Below, piece by piece: positions 22,190-33,468 of a DNA stretch of 64,000 nucleotides. The notes below the pieces were generated by a model. It had not been told where the DNA came from, searched no databases, and worked only from the letters and a program-made list of their open reading frames with translations. Each line of letters starts with the position of its first letter. The first letter of the stretch is position 1. The stretch is from Heterohyrax brucei (taxonomy: Eukaryota > Chordata > Mammalia > Hyracoidea > Procaviidae): NCBI GenBank assembly GCA_028571685.1, contig CM053142.1:69527296-69591295 (forward strand), given 5' to 3'. A program made the translations under genes and the position numbers.

Positions 22190-22677
22190 TGTTATGACTA
22201 TTTAGGGAGATTTTAGTTATGAGTATTTAGAGGGGATTTCCTTGAGTCTACAGCCTACACTTCATATGTATGGACTTCCTGGCAAAGCTCAGTGGCTTTT
22301 GCTGTGCCCTGAACCCTACATTTCACTTGCCGTCACCTGACTCCTGTTCTTGAGACTTGAGCTAGCAGCCTACCCTCTTAGCTCCTGACCATGAATTCAT
22401 CAGTCTTTGTAAACCTTGAGCCTGTGGCTTGCCATCTCAACTGCCAATCTTGAGTTCATCACCACCCACAGCTAGATGAGTCAGTAGAGGCCTCCAGCCT
22501 GATGCCCCACCCATGAACTTGGGACTTTACAGCCTCTACAACCACATGACTCATTTCCTTGATATAAACCGTCTCTGTCTCTCTCTCTCTTTCTGTTTCT
22601 CCGCACACACACATATGCACACACATGCATACTTATACTTCACTGGTTTTGCTTTTCTAGAGAAACAAGCCTTAGAC
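22190..22677 (+). mobile_element. ERV-L provirus 3' LTR
   Basis: Shares with the 5' LTR the GAGACTTGAGCTAGCAGCC block and GGCCTCCAGCCTGATGCCCC to GAACTTGGGACTT, and ends in TTTCTAGAGAAACAAGCCTT to AGACA. The first part of U3 is hard to align, so the left edge is uncertain. CT and CA simple repeats lie at about 22577-22625. Confidence 0.75.
22577..22626. repeat. CT/CA simple repeats
   Basis: A CTCTCTCTCTCT run is followed within 30 bases by CACACACACA and CACACACATG words, inside the 3' LTR. Confidence 0.8.
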
Positions 22678-22792
22678 AAATGTGAAGCACTAGAGGGAGG
22701 GATCTGAGAAGGAGGTCTACCAGAAATAAAGTGGAGCATTGTAATAGAATAATCAGAAAAAATGAAAAATAAGAACAAATTATAAAAGGAAA

Positions 22793-23010
22793 GAGAGCTC
22801 CGGTTGCATAGTGGTTAAGTACTCAGTTGCTGACTGCAAGATTGGCAGTTTGAACTCACTCACCCCAAAACACCACAGAAGACAGACCTGGTGATCTGCA
22901 TCTGGAAAGGTTACAGGTAAGAAAACTCAATAGGGTAGTTCTACTTTGTTGCGTAAGATCACTAAGTCAGAATCAACTCTGTGGCCCACAACAAAAGCAA
23001 CATAAAACGA
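22793..23010 (+). mobile_element. AfroSINE, long subfamily
   Basis: GAGCTCCGGTTGCATAGTGG, GGCAGTTTGAACTC, CAGACCTGGTGATCTGC, GAAAACTCAATAGGGTAG and GTCAGAATCAACTC to CACAACAAAAGC occur in order. Confidence 0.9.
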
Positions 23011-23103
23011 AGCTTTAAAATGCCATAAAAAGGGGAAAAAGCTGTATGAAAAAACCATGATTCAAACAGAAAGCAAATTTAAATGTGACTTGAGCTGAAA
23101 AAA

Positions 23104-23302
23104 ATTGATGGAGTGTTGGTACAATGGTTAAGCACTCAGCTGCTAACTGAAGGTCAGCAATTCAAATCCGCCAGCCACTCCAGGAGAGAAAGACCTAGTG
23201 ACCCGCTCCTGTAAAGATTTCTGTCTAAAAAACCCTACGGGGCAGTTCTACCCTATGCAATAGGGTCACTGTGAGTTGGAATTGACTCAAAGGCAACAGC
23301 AG
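23104..23302 (+). mobile_element. AfroSINE, long subfamily
   Basis: Complete copy with GGTACAATGGTTAAGCACTC, CAATTCAAATCCGCC, GAGAGAAAGACCTAGTGACC, AACCCTACGGGGCAGTTC, and tail GGAATTGACTCAAAGGCAAC. It lies about 90 bases after another copy of the same subfamily and orientation. Confidence 0.92.
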
Positions 23303-24559
23303 ATAATAATTTATTTGACCTTAGTGATAAGACCAATCTCCTCTAAATGAATCAAAGTGGAGACATGGGATCCATAGAGAAGAAAACAATCTTAATCATC
23401 TCATGGACCAAAAGAGTCAGATCATGTAAAAATGTATTGACTAGAGTTAGCCTTTGGACAAAATATGGACACTTTGTCATGCCTGTAGTATAGAATAGGT
23501 AAATACTAACAACCTTGACATAGTAAAATTAAAAGTGTGACTGACAAAAGATACAGAGTGAAAGGGAGAAGAAAGGTGAAAAGTATTCAGTTTAATGGTG
23601 ATGTAATAAAAAATAGAAGTCCAAGGATATTATTTAGAATTACAAATATAACCAACAAATTAACAAAAAGTGATAATGATAATATAATTATTAATGAAAA
23701 CGTGAAAATCAGAGGAAAAGCAAACAAAATTAGAAGAGCAAGGTGTATCGGGTTGTACTTTTCAGAAATAAAGCATTATGGAAGAAATAACTGAAAGTCA
23801 AAAACAGTAGCTAAAAAACTGCATCTTCACAGTAGGTTTAGCACAGGGAAGCATGATATACGTGACTGTTGCTTTTCATCATGAATTCTGTTAAACTATT
23901 TGCGTATTTTTTGTGATTTAAAGTTTTTTTTTTAATTTTACAATAGGTCTGTATGATTTCAGAATTTATGTTCTTGTTTATTTTTCCCCACTTCCTAAAC
24001 TGTCAAGAAAAGTACATAAGGACTGGAGAATGGCAATAGTAAAAACTAAGCCCTTTGTGTACTTAAAGGCACAGTAATGAGAACAAGAAATCGATTATAC
24101 AATGTCCAAAAAGTATGACAACTGAGTCATGGTTGAAGACGTCAGTTTCCGAGGACGTCTAAATTTTGAGACGTGACTCACTTCCTAAAGAAAGTTCAAG
24201 TCATCGATCACACTTGAAATCAGACAAGTGACAGTGCTAGATGGCTGGGTTATAAATGTTTGATGAGGAATTGCAAATGAATAGGCTTGTGCATCTCTTG
24301 AGCAGTTTGCAGCACAGAGGCCAAAACACAAGAAGACGCCAGAGTTATGGACAGAAAGTCTAAAGCAGAAACCCAGTCACATTAAACAGGTCCGAAAATG
24401 AGTTCATTTTAGGGGTGACGTGAAGGAGGGTTAAGGAATGTTGTCTTTTATAGACAATGCAAACCAACAAAATTGTCACTGTTGTTATTGTGTCTATCCA
24501 CAGCTGTATTAAATTCAGCCCCATACATTAAAGGAATTGACATTCTTATGAGACTTCTG
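23303..24559. other. Unclassified sequence with a CpG-containing motif cluster
   Basis: No gene is visible; an 85-codon frame at 23537-23794 is lysine, arginine and asparagine rich because the DNA is AT-rich and shows no motif. Between 24136 and 24175 the words GACGTC (twice) and GACGTGA occur in an otherwise CpG-poor region, which could be binding sites for ATF/CREB-type factors. Confidence 0.4.
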
Positions 24560-24565
24560 CAAGTT

Positions 24566-24770
24566 TCTTGGTGTCGCAAATGGTTAAGTATTCAACTACT
24601 AATTGAAAGGCTGGCAGTTAGTTCAAACCCACACAGATGCCTCAGAAGAGACGCCTGGTGATCTGCTTCTGAAAGGTCACAGTCTTGAAACCCTGTGGCT
24701 CAGTTCTGCTCTGCATACATGGGGTTGCCATTAGTTAGAATCAACTCAACAGCAACTAACAACAACAACG
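24566..24770 (+). mobile_element. AfroSINE, long subfamily
   Basis: CTTGGTGTCGCAAATGG, GGCAGTTAGTTCAAACCC, GACGCCTGGTGATCTGC, GAAACCCTGTGGCTCAG, then AATCAACTCAACAGCAACTA and AACAACAAC. The tail carries the RTE-like AAC repeat. GACTTCT occurs on both flanks and may be part of the target duplication. Confidence 0.9.
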
Positions 24771-24952
24771 TGACTTCTCTGGCTAGTCAGAAACTAAGCA
24801 ACACAAATTAGTCAGTGGATGTCTTTGGCGAATAGAGATAGAAAAGACTGGAGAAGGGAGTAGTTAACAACCGTAGATAATCTGCATACTGATTACTAAC
24901 AAGATGGTTTTACAGATTGTGTCTTTGATTTATTATCCAGCTCTTTCATTGC

Positions 24953-25130
24953 ATGGAAGTCCTGGTGAGGTAGTAGTTAAGTGCTATGTCCACTAACCAA
25001 ATAAGCAGACAGTCAGCAGGTCAGATCTGCCAGCTGCTCCTTGGAAAGTCAGGGAGGCAGTTTTGATCTGTTCTGTCTGGTCACTATGAGTCAAAACTGA
25101 CTCAGCAGCAGTGGATTTGGTTTTTTCGGT
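24953..25130 (+). mobile_element. AfroSINE, short subfamily
   Basis: GGAAGTCCTGGTGAGGTAGT, GCTCCTTGGAAAGTCAGG, GTCACTATGAGTCAAAACTG and GCAGCAGTGGATTTGG are in order. A small extra segment (AATAAGCAGACAG) sits between the head and the body. TCTTTCAT flanks both sides at about 24943 and 25144. Confidence 0.9.
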
Positions 25131-25845
25131 TTTCGTTGAACATCTTTCATACTGCACTTCAAGAGTTGGAGCCTATAACCCTTAGGGACTAACAATTCTG
25201 GCCTTTAATTGTCCCACTATCAGCAACAGGTTATAAAAATTAATTATGCAAATTAGTTGAACGAACTTCTGAAACTACAAATAGCCTGTCTGGTACAAAT
25301 TAGGCATTTTACAAGTAGTCACTGATATTGTTATTATTGCCATGTAGGAAAATAGTTTCTCTTGCCCTAATGATCTCAGACTGAAATCACACAAACAGAC
25401 AAAAGAATCTTTTTTTTTGAAAGGGATAACTCTAATTTTTTTTTCTTTTCTTTTTTGGAAAGTAGATATATCAAAAGGTGATCCCATTTAACAATTTCTA
25501 CACACATTGTTCCATAATATTGGATACATTCTTTACATTGTATTAACATTTTCACTATTTCAACTCTAGTTATTTCACCACTTTAATTTATCCTACAGGC
25601 CATCTAAACGTCTCATTTACCTTTTTTTGATTACTGTACATTAGATGAAGCCTTACAAAGTAAACTAGTTTCTTATTAAGCAATTAATATGCATGTTGTT
25701 TTCTGATATTGGTTGCCAAAGCCAGGACCTATCAATACTCTCCACCTCTAAATCTTGGATTCCCTGTTACCAGCTTTCCTGTCTTTTCCTGCTTTCTCAT
25801 CCTTGCCTTGGCTGGTGTGACCACTTAGTCTTACTTGTTTTATGC
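25131..25845. other. Unclassified sequence
   Basis: No gene or confident repeat. Poly-T and poly-A runs occur at 25409-25455. Confidence 0.4.
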
Positions 25846-26226
25846 TGTTGTCATTGTTGTTAGGTGCCGTCAAGTCAGTTCTGACTGATAGCCACCTTGT
25901 GCACAACAGTTCCAATCACTGCCCAGTTGTGCACCACACCCACGGTTGCTGTACTTAACCCATTGTTGCAGTCACTGTCTCAGTTCATCTTGTTGAGGAT
26001 TTTCCTCTTTTTCACTTTACCAGGAATGATGTCTTTCTCTAGGGACTGATACCTCCTGACAACATGTCCAAAGTGTGTAAGACACAATACTGCCGTCCTT
26101 TCTTCCAAGGAGCACTCTGGTTCTGCTTCTTCCAGGACAGATCTGTTCATTCTTTGGTCAGTCTATGGTGTATTCAATATTCCCCTCCAACACCATAACT
26201 CAAATGTGTCAATTCTTTCATCTTCC

Positions 26227-26879
26227 TGTTTTAGTCATCTAGTGCTGCTGTAACAGAAATACCACAAAATGGATGGCTTTAATACAGGAAAGTTTATTCT
26301 TACACAGTCCAGTAGGCTACAAGTCGGAAACCCTGATGGCATAGTGGGTTAAATGCTATATCTGCTAACCAAAATGTAGGCAGTTCAAATCCACCAGACA
26401 CTCATTGGAAACTCTATGGGGCAGTACTACTCTGACCTCTAGGGTCATTGTGAGTCAACCTGACTCGATAGCAGTGGGTTTGATTTTGATTTTTATTCCA
26501 GGGGAAGGTTTTTCCTCTGTCAGCTCTGGAAGAAAGTTCTTGTGTTGTATCAGTCTTTGGTCAGGGAGCATCTTGGCACAGGAACCTCAGGTATGAAAGA
26601 CATGCTTTCTTGATGGTGTGAGCACTCCAACTCTCTGCTTGCTTCCCTTTCCTTTTATCTCTTGTAGGATAAAAGGTGATGCAAACCATACTCCAGGGAA
26701 ACTCCCTTTACAGTGAAGCAGAGAGGTGACTTTATAAAGGGATTTGCAGTCCCACCCTAATCCCTTTAACATCCAGCATAAGAATATCAAAATGGGGGAC
26801 AATCACACAATAGTGGTAATCACAACCCAGCCAGATTTCTATATGTGTTTTTTAGGGGACACATATTCAATCCACGACA
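26227..26879 (-). mobile_element. MaLR-type LTR inserted in RTE, itself carrying an AfroSINE
   Basis: The plus strand reads TGTTTTAGTCATCTAGTGCT at the left and TTCAATCCACGACA at the right, the complements of the MaLR LTR end and start. RTE sequence continues on both sides (TTTCATCTTCC and CTTTCCTACTCATTG), and a degraded 5-base duplication (CTTCC and TTTCC) is compatible with LTR integration. Confidence 0.88.
26327..26490 (+). mobile_element. AfroSINE, short subfamily, inside the LTR
   Basis: GGAAACCCTGATGGCATAGT, CAGTTCAAATCCACC, CTCTATGGGGCAGTACTACT, and a tail ACTCGATAGCAGTGGGTTTG. LTR sequence is present on both sides. Confidence 0.93.
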
Positions 26880-29273
26880 CTTTCCTACTCATTGATCAGC
26901 TTTCACATGCAAATAATGTGATTGAAAATACCATGGTTTGAGTGATATCTTTACTTTTTAACTCTGTAAATTAATCTTTTGCAGCAGATTTTTCCAGTGC
27001 AATGCGTCTTTTGATGTTTTGATTGCTACTTCCGTGGGCATTGATTCAGGAATCAAGTAAAATGAAATGCTTAACAACTTCAATCCTTTCTCCATTTAAC
27101 ATGATGCTGTTTACTGGTCCAGTTGTGAGAGTTTTTATTTTCTTGATGTTGAGGTACAATCCATACTGAAGGTTGTAGTCTTTGAACTTCATCAGTAAGT
27201 GTTCCAAGTCTCCTTCATTTTCAGCAAGCAAGCTATGTCATCTGCACAGTGCAGGTTGTTAACCAATCTTACTCCAGTCCTGATGCCCTGTTCTTCATAT
27301 AATCCAGCTTTTCGGATTATTTGCTCAGCCTACAGATTGAAAAGGTGAAGTATGATGAAGGGGTACAACCCTGACACACACATTTCCTGACTTTAAACCA
27401 TGCAATGTCCCCTAGTTCTGTTCAAATGAGTGTCTCTTGATCCACATACAGATTCCTCATGAGTACAATTAAGTGCTCTGAAATTCTTTGCAGTGTTATC
27501 CACAGTTTGTTATGATTCACACAGTTGAATGCCTTTGTGTAGTAAATAAAACATAGCCAAACATCTTCCTGGTATTCTCTGCTTTCAGACAAGATTCACC
27601 TGACATCAGCAATAATGTCCCTGGTTCCACACCTGCTTCTGAATCCAGCCTGAATTTCTGGCAGTTTCCCTTCAGTATACTGCTTAAATTGCTTTTGAAT
27701 GATCTGTAGCAAAATTTTACTTACATGTAAAATTAATGATATTGTTCAATCATTTCTACATTTGGTTGAATCACCTTTCTAGCAAATAAGCACAAGTATG
27801 GATCTCTTCCAGTTGGTTAGCCAAGTAGATGTCTTCCAAATTCCTTAGCATAAGTGAGTGAGCACTTCCAGCACTGCATTTGTTTGTTGAAGCATCTGAT
27901 ATTCCATCCATCCCTGGAGAGTTATTTTTCAGTAAAGACTTGAATACACATTTTATTTCTTCTTTCAGTACCATTGGTTCCTGATCATATGCTACCTCTT
28001 GAAATGGTTGAACATTGACCAGTTCTTTTTGGTATAATGACTCTGTGTATTCCTTCCATCTTCTTTTGATACTTCCTAGGTTTTTCCTTTTTTAATATTT
28101 TCCCTGTAGAATCCTTCACTAGTAAAACTTGAGGTGTGAATTTTTTCTTCACTTCTTTCAGGTTGAGAAATGCATAGCATATTCCTCCCTTTTGGTTTTC
28201 TATCTCCAGCTCTTCTCACATATCATTATAACACTTTGTCTTCTCGAGTACTCTCTTCCATCTTCTGTTCAGTTCTTTTACTTTCTCATTTATTCCTTTT
28301 GCTCTAACTACTCAACATTCGAGAGCAAATTCCAGAGTCTCTTCTGACACCCAATTTGATCTTTTCTTCCTTTCCTGTCTTTTTAAGAACTTGTTGATTT
28401 CTTCCTGTATGATGTTTTTGATGTCATCCTACAACTTGTCAGGTGTTAGATCGTTAATGTTCAACGCATCAAATCTAATCTTAACATGTTCTCTAAACTC
28501 AGGTGGGGTACACTTAAGATGATACTTTGGCTCTTACGGGCATTTTCTAATTTTCCTCAGTTTTGATTTGAACATACATACAAGCAGTTGGCGGTCTTTG
28601 CCACAGTCAGCATTTGGACTTGCTCTGACTAATGATGTTGAGTTTTTCCATTGTCTCTTTCCACATACGTAGTCAGCTTGATTCCTGTGTATTCCATCCA
28701 GCCAAGTCTATGTGCATAGTCACCATTTATGTTGGTGATAAAGATATTTGCAATGAAGAGGTCATTAGTCTGATGAAATTCTATCACGCGATCTTCAGCA
28801 TCATTTCTATCACCAACACTTATTTTCCAACTATGATCCTTCTTCTTTGTTTCCAACTTCCTCATTCCAATCACCAGTACTTACCAATGCATCCTCGTTG
28901 CATGCTCAGTCAATTTCATACTGCAGAAGCTGGTAAAAATCTTCATCTTCTTCATCTTTGTCTTTAGTGGTTAAAACATAAATTTGAATAATAGTCATAT
29001 TAGTTGGCCTTCTTTGTAGGCTTATGGATATCATTACTGACAGTTTTGTATTTCAGGATAGTTCTTGAAATGTAGTTTTTGACAATGAATGCAACCATTC
29101 TTATTTATCCTTCCCAGCAGAGTAGACCATATAATTGCCCAATTCAAAATGGCCAATACCAGTCCATTTCAGCTCACTAACACTTAGGATATCAATGTTT
29201 ATGCATTCCATTTCAATTCTGACAGTTTCCAATTTTCCCAGAGTTATACTTTGTACAATCCACTTCACGATTA

Positions 29274-29543
29274 TTAATGGATGTTTGCAGTTGTTTCTTT
29301 TCTTTTTAAGTCATGCCACATCAGCAAATGAAGGTTCTGAAATAGTCTCAGTAATATTGGTGAAAACTGTTCTCTAAAAGCTTGGTAGAATTCTGCAGTG
29401 AAGCCATCTGGGCCCAGACTTTTTTTGGTTGGCAGTTTTTTGATGACATTTTCAATCTCTTCCTTTGTGATGGGTTTATTAGGTTGTTCTGCTTCACGTT
29501 GTGATAATTTAGGTAGGTGGTATGAATCAAGGAATTTGTCCAT
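29274..29543 (-). pseudogene. Chimeric L1-RTE reading frame, 89 codons
   Basis: The N-terminal part reads as L1 ORF2 ([20 protein letters not shown], then [13 protein letters not shown]), matching the equivalent segment of the L1 ORF2 at 59949-63437. At about 29338 the frame crosses into RTE DNA without a stop and continues for about 20 codons ([17 protein letters not shown]). It probably arose from a deletion or recombination joining the two elements. Expression is not suggested. Confidence 0.7.
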
Positions 29544-31385
29544 TTCCTCTAGGTTTTCAAATTTGTTAAAGTACAGTCTTTCATAGTATTCTGTTGATTT
29601 CTGTTGGATCTGCTGTGACCACTCCCCTCCTATTTCTAATTTGGGTTATTTGTTTCCTTTCCTGTTTTTCTTTAGTAAATTAAGCCAATGGTTTGTCAAT
29701 TTTGTTGATCTTTTCAAAAAACTAGCTTTTGGTCTTTTCAATTTTTTCAATTGTTTTTCTATTCTCTAATTCATTTAGCTCTGCTCTAATCTTTACGATC
29801 TGGTTTCTTCTGGTGCCTGAGGGGTTCCTCTATTGTTCTCTCTCTAATTGTTCAAGCTGTAAGGTTAGTTCCTTGATTTGGTTTCTTTCTTCCTTCCAGA
29901 TATGTGCATTTATGGAGATAAATAGACCTCTGAGCACTGCTTTGGCTGTATCCCATAGATTGTGGTAGGAAGTGTTTTCGTTCTCATTGGAATCCATGAA
30001 TTTCTTTATTTCATCCTTGATTTCTTCTATAATCCATGGTTTTTTGAGCAAGATGTTGTTCAATTTCCAAGAGTTCCACTTTCTATCTATGTTTTTTCTG
30101 CTATTGATTTTGACTTTTATGGCTTTATGATCTGAGAAGATGCTTTGTAGTAATTCAATGGTATGGATTTTGTTGAGAACTGCATTATGTCCTAACACGT
30201 GGTCAGTTCTGAAAATGTTCCGTGTGCACTGGAGAAGAAGGTGTAACTGTCCACTGATGGGTAGAAAGTTCTGTATATATCTATGAGGTTTAATTGGTTA
30301 ATTGTGGCAATAAGGTCTTCTGCATCTTTACTGAGCTTTTTTCTAGATGATCTGTCCAGTATTGAGAATCAAATGTTGAAGTCTCCCACTATTATTGTGG
30401 AGTAATCTAACTCTATTTTGAATGTAGCTAGTGTTTCTTCGACACATTTAGGTGCTCTGATATTAGGTGCATAAATATTTAATATAGTTAAGTCTTCCTT
30501 GTGTGCTGAATCTTTCAGCAATAAATAGTGTCCACCTTTGTCCACAATGGTGGGTTTTACATTAAAATAGATTTTGTCTGAGATTAGAATTGCCACCCTT
30601 GCTCTTCTTTGTTCATTGTTAGCTTGATATATATTCTTCCATCCTTTAATTTTCAGTTTGTTCCTATATTTAGGTCTCAAGTGAGTTTCTTATAGACAAC
30701 ATATGGATGAGTCATGTCGTTTGATCCAAGATGTCATGCGATGTCTCTTTACTGGAGCATTCAGTCCATTCACATTCAATGTAATTATTGATAGGTGTGT
30801 TCAGTGCTGCCATTGTGATATGTCTATTTTTGTGTTGATGTTTTCTCTGTTGTTCTTATTAGTCTGTTCTGGGACATTCTTTTTTGTGAGTTTATTTTTC
30901 ACCTTTTTCAGAACGGTTTTTGTAGTTGTTGAGACTCCTGTGCTACATTTCTTGAAATGGTATCTTACATCTTTGTTGTGCTTTACAGCTGCCCCATGAT
31001 CCCCCTTAAAAAACTATATATAAACCCAATTTTAACTACTATCAGTCTTGTCGTCTTCCTCTCCATCTGAAAGGACTGTAATGACTGTAGTACATCCCTC
31101 TTTTTAATATGATGGCACCATAGTTTTCATGATAATCACTGGATTGTTTCTTTCAGTATTAAAGCTGTGATTGAATTTGGAGCCTTCCCTAACTAAGTAG
31201 AGTTCTGAATAATGTGTCGTTCTAAAATATAAAGTTAGTGGTTTTGTTCTTCTAAGCCAAAGGCAAGAAATTCTTTCAGCATCTCTTGTAGTTTTGGTTT
31301 GTTTTTTACAAAGTCTCTGAGTTTCTATTTATCTGGAAATGTCTTAATTTCACTTTCATATTTGAAAGATAGCTTTGCAGATTTT
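29338..31385 (-). mobile_element. L1, 5' half of ORF2, inter-ORF spacer and ORF1 end
   Basis: Matches, in the same order, the L1 at 61957-64000: reverse transcriptase start, linker, endonuclease (the frame at 30369-30680 shows [10 protein letters not shown] and GDFN before a TGA), spacer of about 400 bp, and the end of ORF1. It shares GCTTTGGCTGTATCCCATAG and many longer words with the younger copy but has several stops. The 3' half is missing at the junction with RTE. Confidence 0.88.
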
Positions 31386-32235
31386 CAACTTCAGTTTGTG
31401 TTAGTAAGAGTAGGTAGTGTTGTTCTAGAAACTTGTCCATTTCCTCTATGTTTTCAAATTTACTGTTGTATAGTTTTCCCTAGTACTCTGTTGTGATCCT
31501 TTTTATTTCAGTTAGGTCTGTTGTAGTGTCTCCCATTTCATTTCTTATTTGGGTTATTTACATCATCTCCTGGTTTTGTTTTTTCAGTCTGGTCAGTGGT
31601 TTGTGGATTTTGTTGATTCTTTCAAAGATCCAACTTTTGATTTTATTGATTCTTTCTATTGTTTTTCTATTCTCTATTTTATTTATTTCTGCTCTGATCT
31701 TTATAGTTCCTTTCTTCTGGTGGCTGTGGGTTTCTTTTGCTATTCTATTTGTTTGAATTGTGTAGCTAATGTTTTGATTTTGTCCATTTCTTCTTTTTTG
31801 ATGTGTGCATCTATTCCTGTAAATTAACCTCTGAATATTGCTGTTGCTATGTCCCAAAGATTTTGGTATGACATGTTTTCATTCTAGTTTGATTTTAAGA
31901 ATTTTTTTATTCCATCTTTGATTTCTTTTATTACTCAGTGGTTTTTAAGTGGGGATTCATTCACTTTCCATGTATTTGATTTTTTCCTCTTTTTGTTATT
32001 AATTTCTACTTCGATGGTGTCATGATCACAAGTAATACTTCATATTATCTCAGTGTCTTAGATTTGTGGTCTGTTTAGGAGAATGTTCCATGTGCATTGG
32101 AAAAGAATGTATAATTTGCTGTTTTTTGATGTAGTGTTCTGTAACCTCTATGATGTTAAATTGGTTGATCATGGCTTTTAAACCTTCAATATCTTTGTTG
32201 AGTTACTTTCCAGATGTTCTGCCCTGTGCCAAAAA

Positions 32236-32395
32236 TGGTATGTTGAATGGTGCAACCTCTTTGGAAAGCAATCTGGCACTTCCTTAAGAAGCTGGAAATA
32301 GGTACACTATTTGATCCAGTAACCCTACTTCTCAAAATTTGTCTCACAGAAACAAAGACTGTCACATGGACAGACATATACACGTGAATATTTAG
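32236..32395 (+). mobile_element. L1 ORF2 3' end fragment
   Basis: GGTGCAACCTCTTTGGAAAG, CAATCTGGCACTTCCTTAAG and GACCAGT-like ATCCAGTAACCCTACTT followed by CACGTGAATATTTAGTG follow the order of the ORF2 C-terminus in L1. It is on the opposite strand to the surrounding L1. Confidence 0.7.
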
Positions 32396-32404
32396 TGTAG
32401 CACT

Positions 32405-32655
32405 GCCTTCTTGGGGTTTGAGATTCTTCTGTCTCTCTGCTGCCTTCTCTCTTTTATATCTCAAGAGATTGCCTCAAGACACAGTTCAATCTTATAGGTC
32501 GAGTTCTGCCTCACTAACACAACTACCACCCATTCCAACTCATTAACATCACAGAGGCAAGATTTACAACATACAGAAAAATCACAATGTCAGGAATCAT
32601 GGCCCAGCCTAATTGATACACACATTTTTGGGAATACTTCATTCAGTCTATGACA
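32405..32655 (-). mobile_element. MaLR-type LTR, 5' part
   Basis: The complement starts TGTCATAGACTGAATGAAG and includes GGCTGGGCCATGATTCCTG, as in the LTRs at 21.06 and 41.77 kb. About 250 bp of the 5' side is present. Confidence 0.8.
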
Positions 32656-32945
32656 GCTGTGTAGATATTATGCCTTCGTGGTGGATTGTTCCTTTATGAT
32701 TATATAATGTTCTTTGTCTTTTACGGTGAATTTTATTTAAAGTGTGTTTCATCTGAGATTAGTATTACCACTCCTACTCTTCTTTGCTATCTGTTTGCTT
32801 GGTATATTTTTTCCACCCTTCAATATATAGTAAATTTGTGCCATTGATTCTAAGGTATGTCTTGTGGACAGCATATTGATGGATCTCGGGTTGTTTGTTT
32901 GTTTGAATCTATTCTATCACTCTGTGTTTCCTTATGGGTTCATTT

Positions 32946-33060
32946 GGGCAGCAGTTCAAATCCACCAGGCACTTCTAGAACACTCTGGAAGTCAGTTCTA
33001 CCCTGGCCCCTAGGGTTGCATGAGTTGGATCTGACTCAATGGCACTTGGCTTGGCTGGGT
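32946..33060 (+). mobile_element. AfroSINE, 3' part
   Basis: GCAGCAGTTCAAATCCACC, GGAAGTCAGTTCTACCC and GACTCAATGGCACTTGGCTT. The GGCACTTGGCTTGGCT tail is shared with the fragment at 44791-44832, so these represent one subfamily. Confidence 0.82.
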
Positions 33061-33375
33061 CATTTATGCTCTGTGTGTTTATTGATAATTGCAAATTCAT
33101 TGCTGTCATTTTGTAGTGTATTTATTGTGGTGCTGATATGTTGTTTGTTTCTCTTCATCTTCTGTGCTAAATTTCTTTTTTGTGTGTATTTTTTGTTTGT
33201 CTCTTTTTTTTGTAGGTTTTGTGTTTACTGAGACTGCTTTTCTTCTTTATTTTGATAAGTTTATATTTTTTAACTTTCTTTGTGGTCACCTTGAAATTTA
33301 TCCCTATACTCCTAAGTTTAAGCCAGGGTTTTATTACTTGAAACACTTTGCTTTCTCTCCATTTGAAAGTGTCAT

Positions 33376-33468
33376 CACCCAGGTGCTCCTTGGAAACACC
33401 ACAGGGCAGTTCTACTTTGACCTGTAAGGTGCTATGAGTCAGAATTAACCTTATGGCAATAGTCATGG
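33376..33468 (+). mobile_element. AfroSINE, 3' part
   Basis: GGTGCTCCTTGGAAACACC, CAGGGCAGTTCTACTTTG, and GAGTCAGAATTAACC to ATGGCAATAG. The head is missing. Confidence 0.8.

Larger units (their letters stand above)
15557..22677 (+). mobile_element. ERV-L endogenous retrovirus, decayed provirus with nested insertions
   Basis: An LTR pair flanks about 6.2 kb of internal sequence in which gag is unreadable and protease, reverse transcriptase, RNase H, integrase and dUTPase regions occur in the normal order but in broken frames. ERV-L is a known env-less class III family whose pol ends in dUTPase; I see no envelope-like region either. Nested in it are an AfroSINE (17346-17493), a SINE tail fragment (about 19006-19052), a minus-strand ERV-L-type LTR (19952-20441) and a plus-strand MaLR LTR (21055-21540). 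The LTRs have diverged strongly from each other, so the insertion is old. It cannot make functional proteins. Confidence 0.85.
25846..29337 (-). mobile_element. RTE (BovB-like) LINE, most complete copy, interrupted by an LTR
   Basis: The inverted tail GTTGTTAGGTGCCGTCAAGT is near 25856, and matching sequence runs to about 29337 apart from an LTR at 26227-26879. Removing that leaves about 2.8 kb, most of an RTE. Read on the minus strand, 5' to 3', the endonuclease zone (about 28600-29330; a frame at 28629-28874 includes GDRNDAEDRVIEFHQTNDLF), the reverse transcriptase zone (about 26900-28000) and the C-terminal region can be followed, but only in short frames. At its 5' end it abuts L1 sequence. 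Confidence 0.9.

Noticed and set aside
23537-23794. 85-codon frame rich in Lys, Arg and Asn as a possible small gene
   Set aside because: It lies in AT-rich DNA with no upstream coding features, no recognisable domain, and a composition explained by base composition.
25846-29337. Interpreting RTE reverse transcriptase as a host gene or retroviral pol
   Set aside because: The tail with AAC repeats, the lack of LTRs and matches to the other copies in this window show a non-LTR RTE element.
32857-33231. 124-codon plus-strand frame with hydrophobic stretches
   Set aside because: It runs through antisense L1 and a SINE fragment, and the hydrophobic residues come from T-rich antisense L1 DNA.
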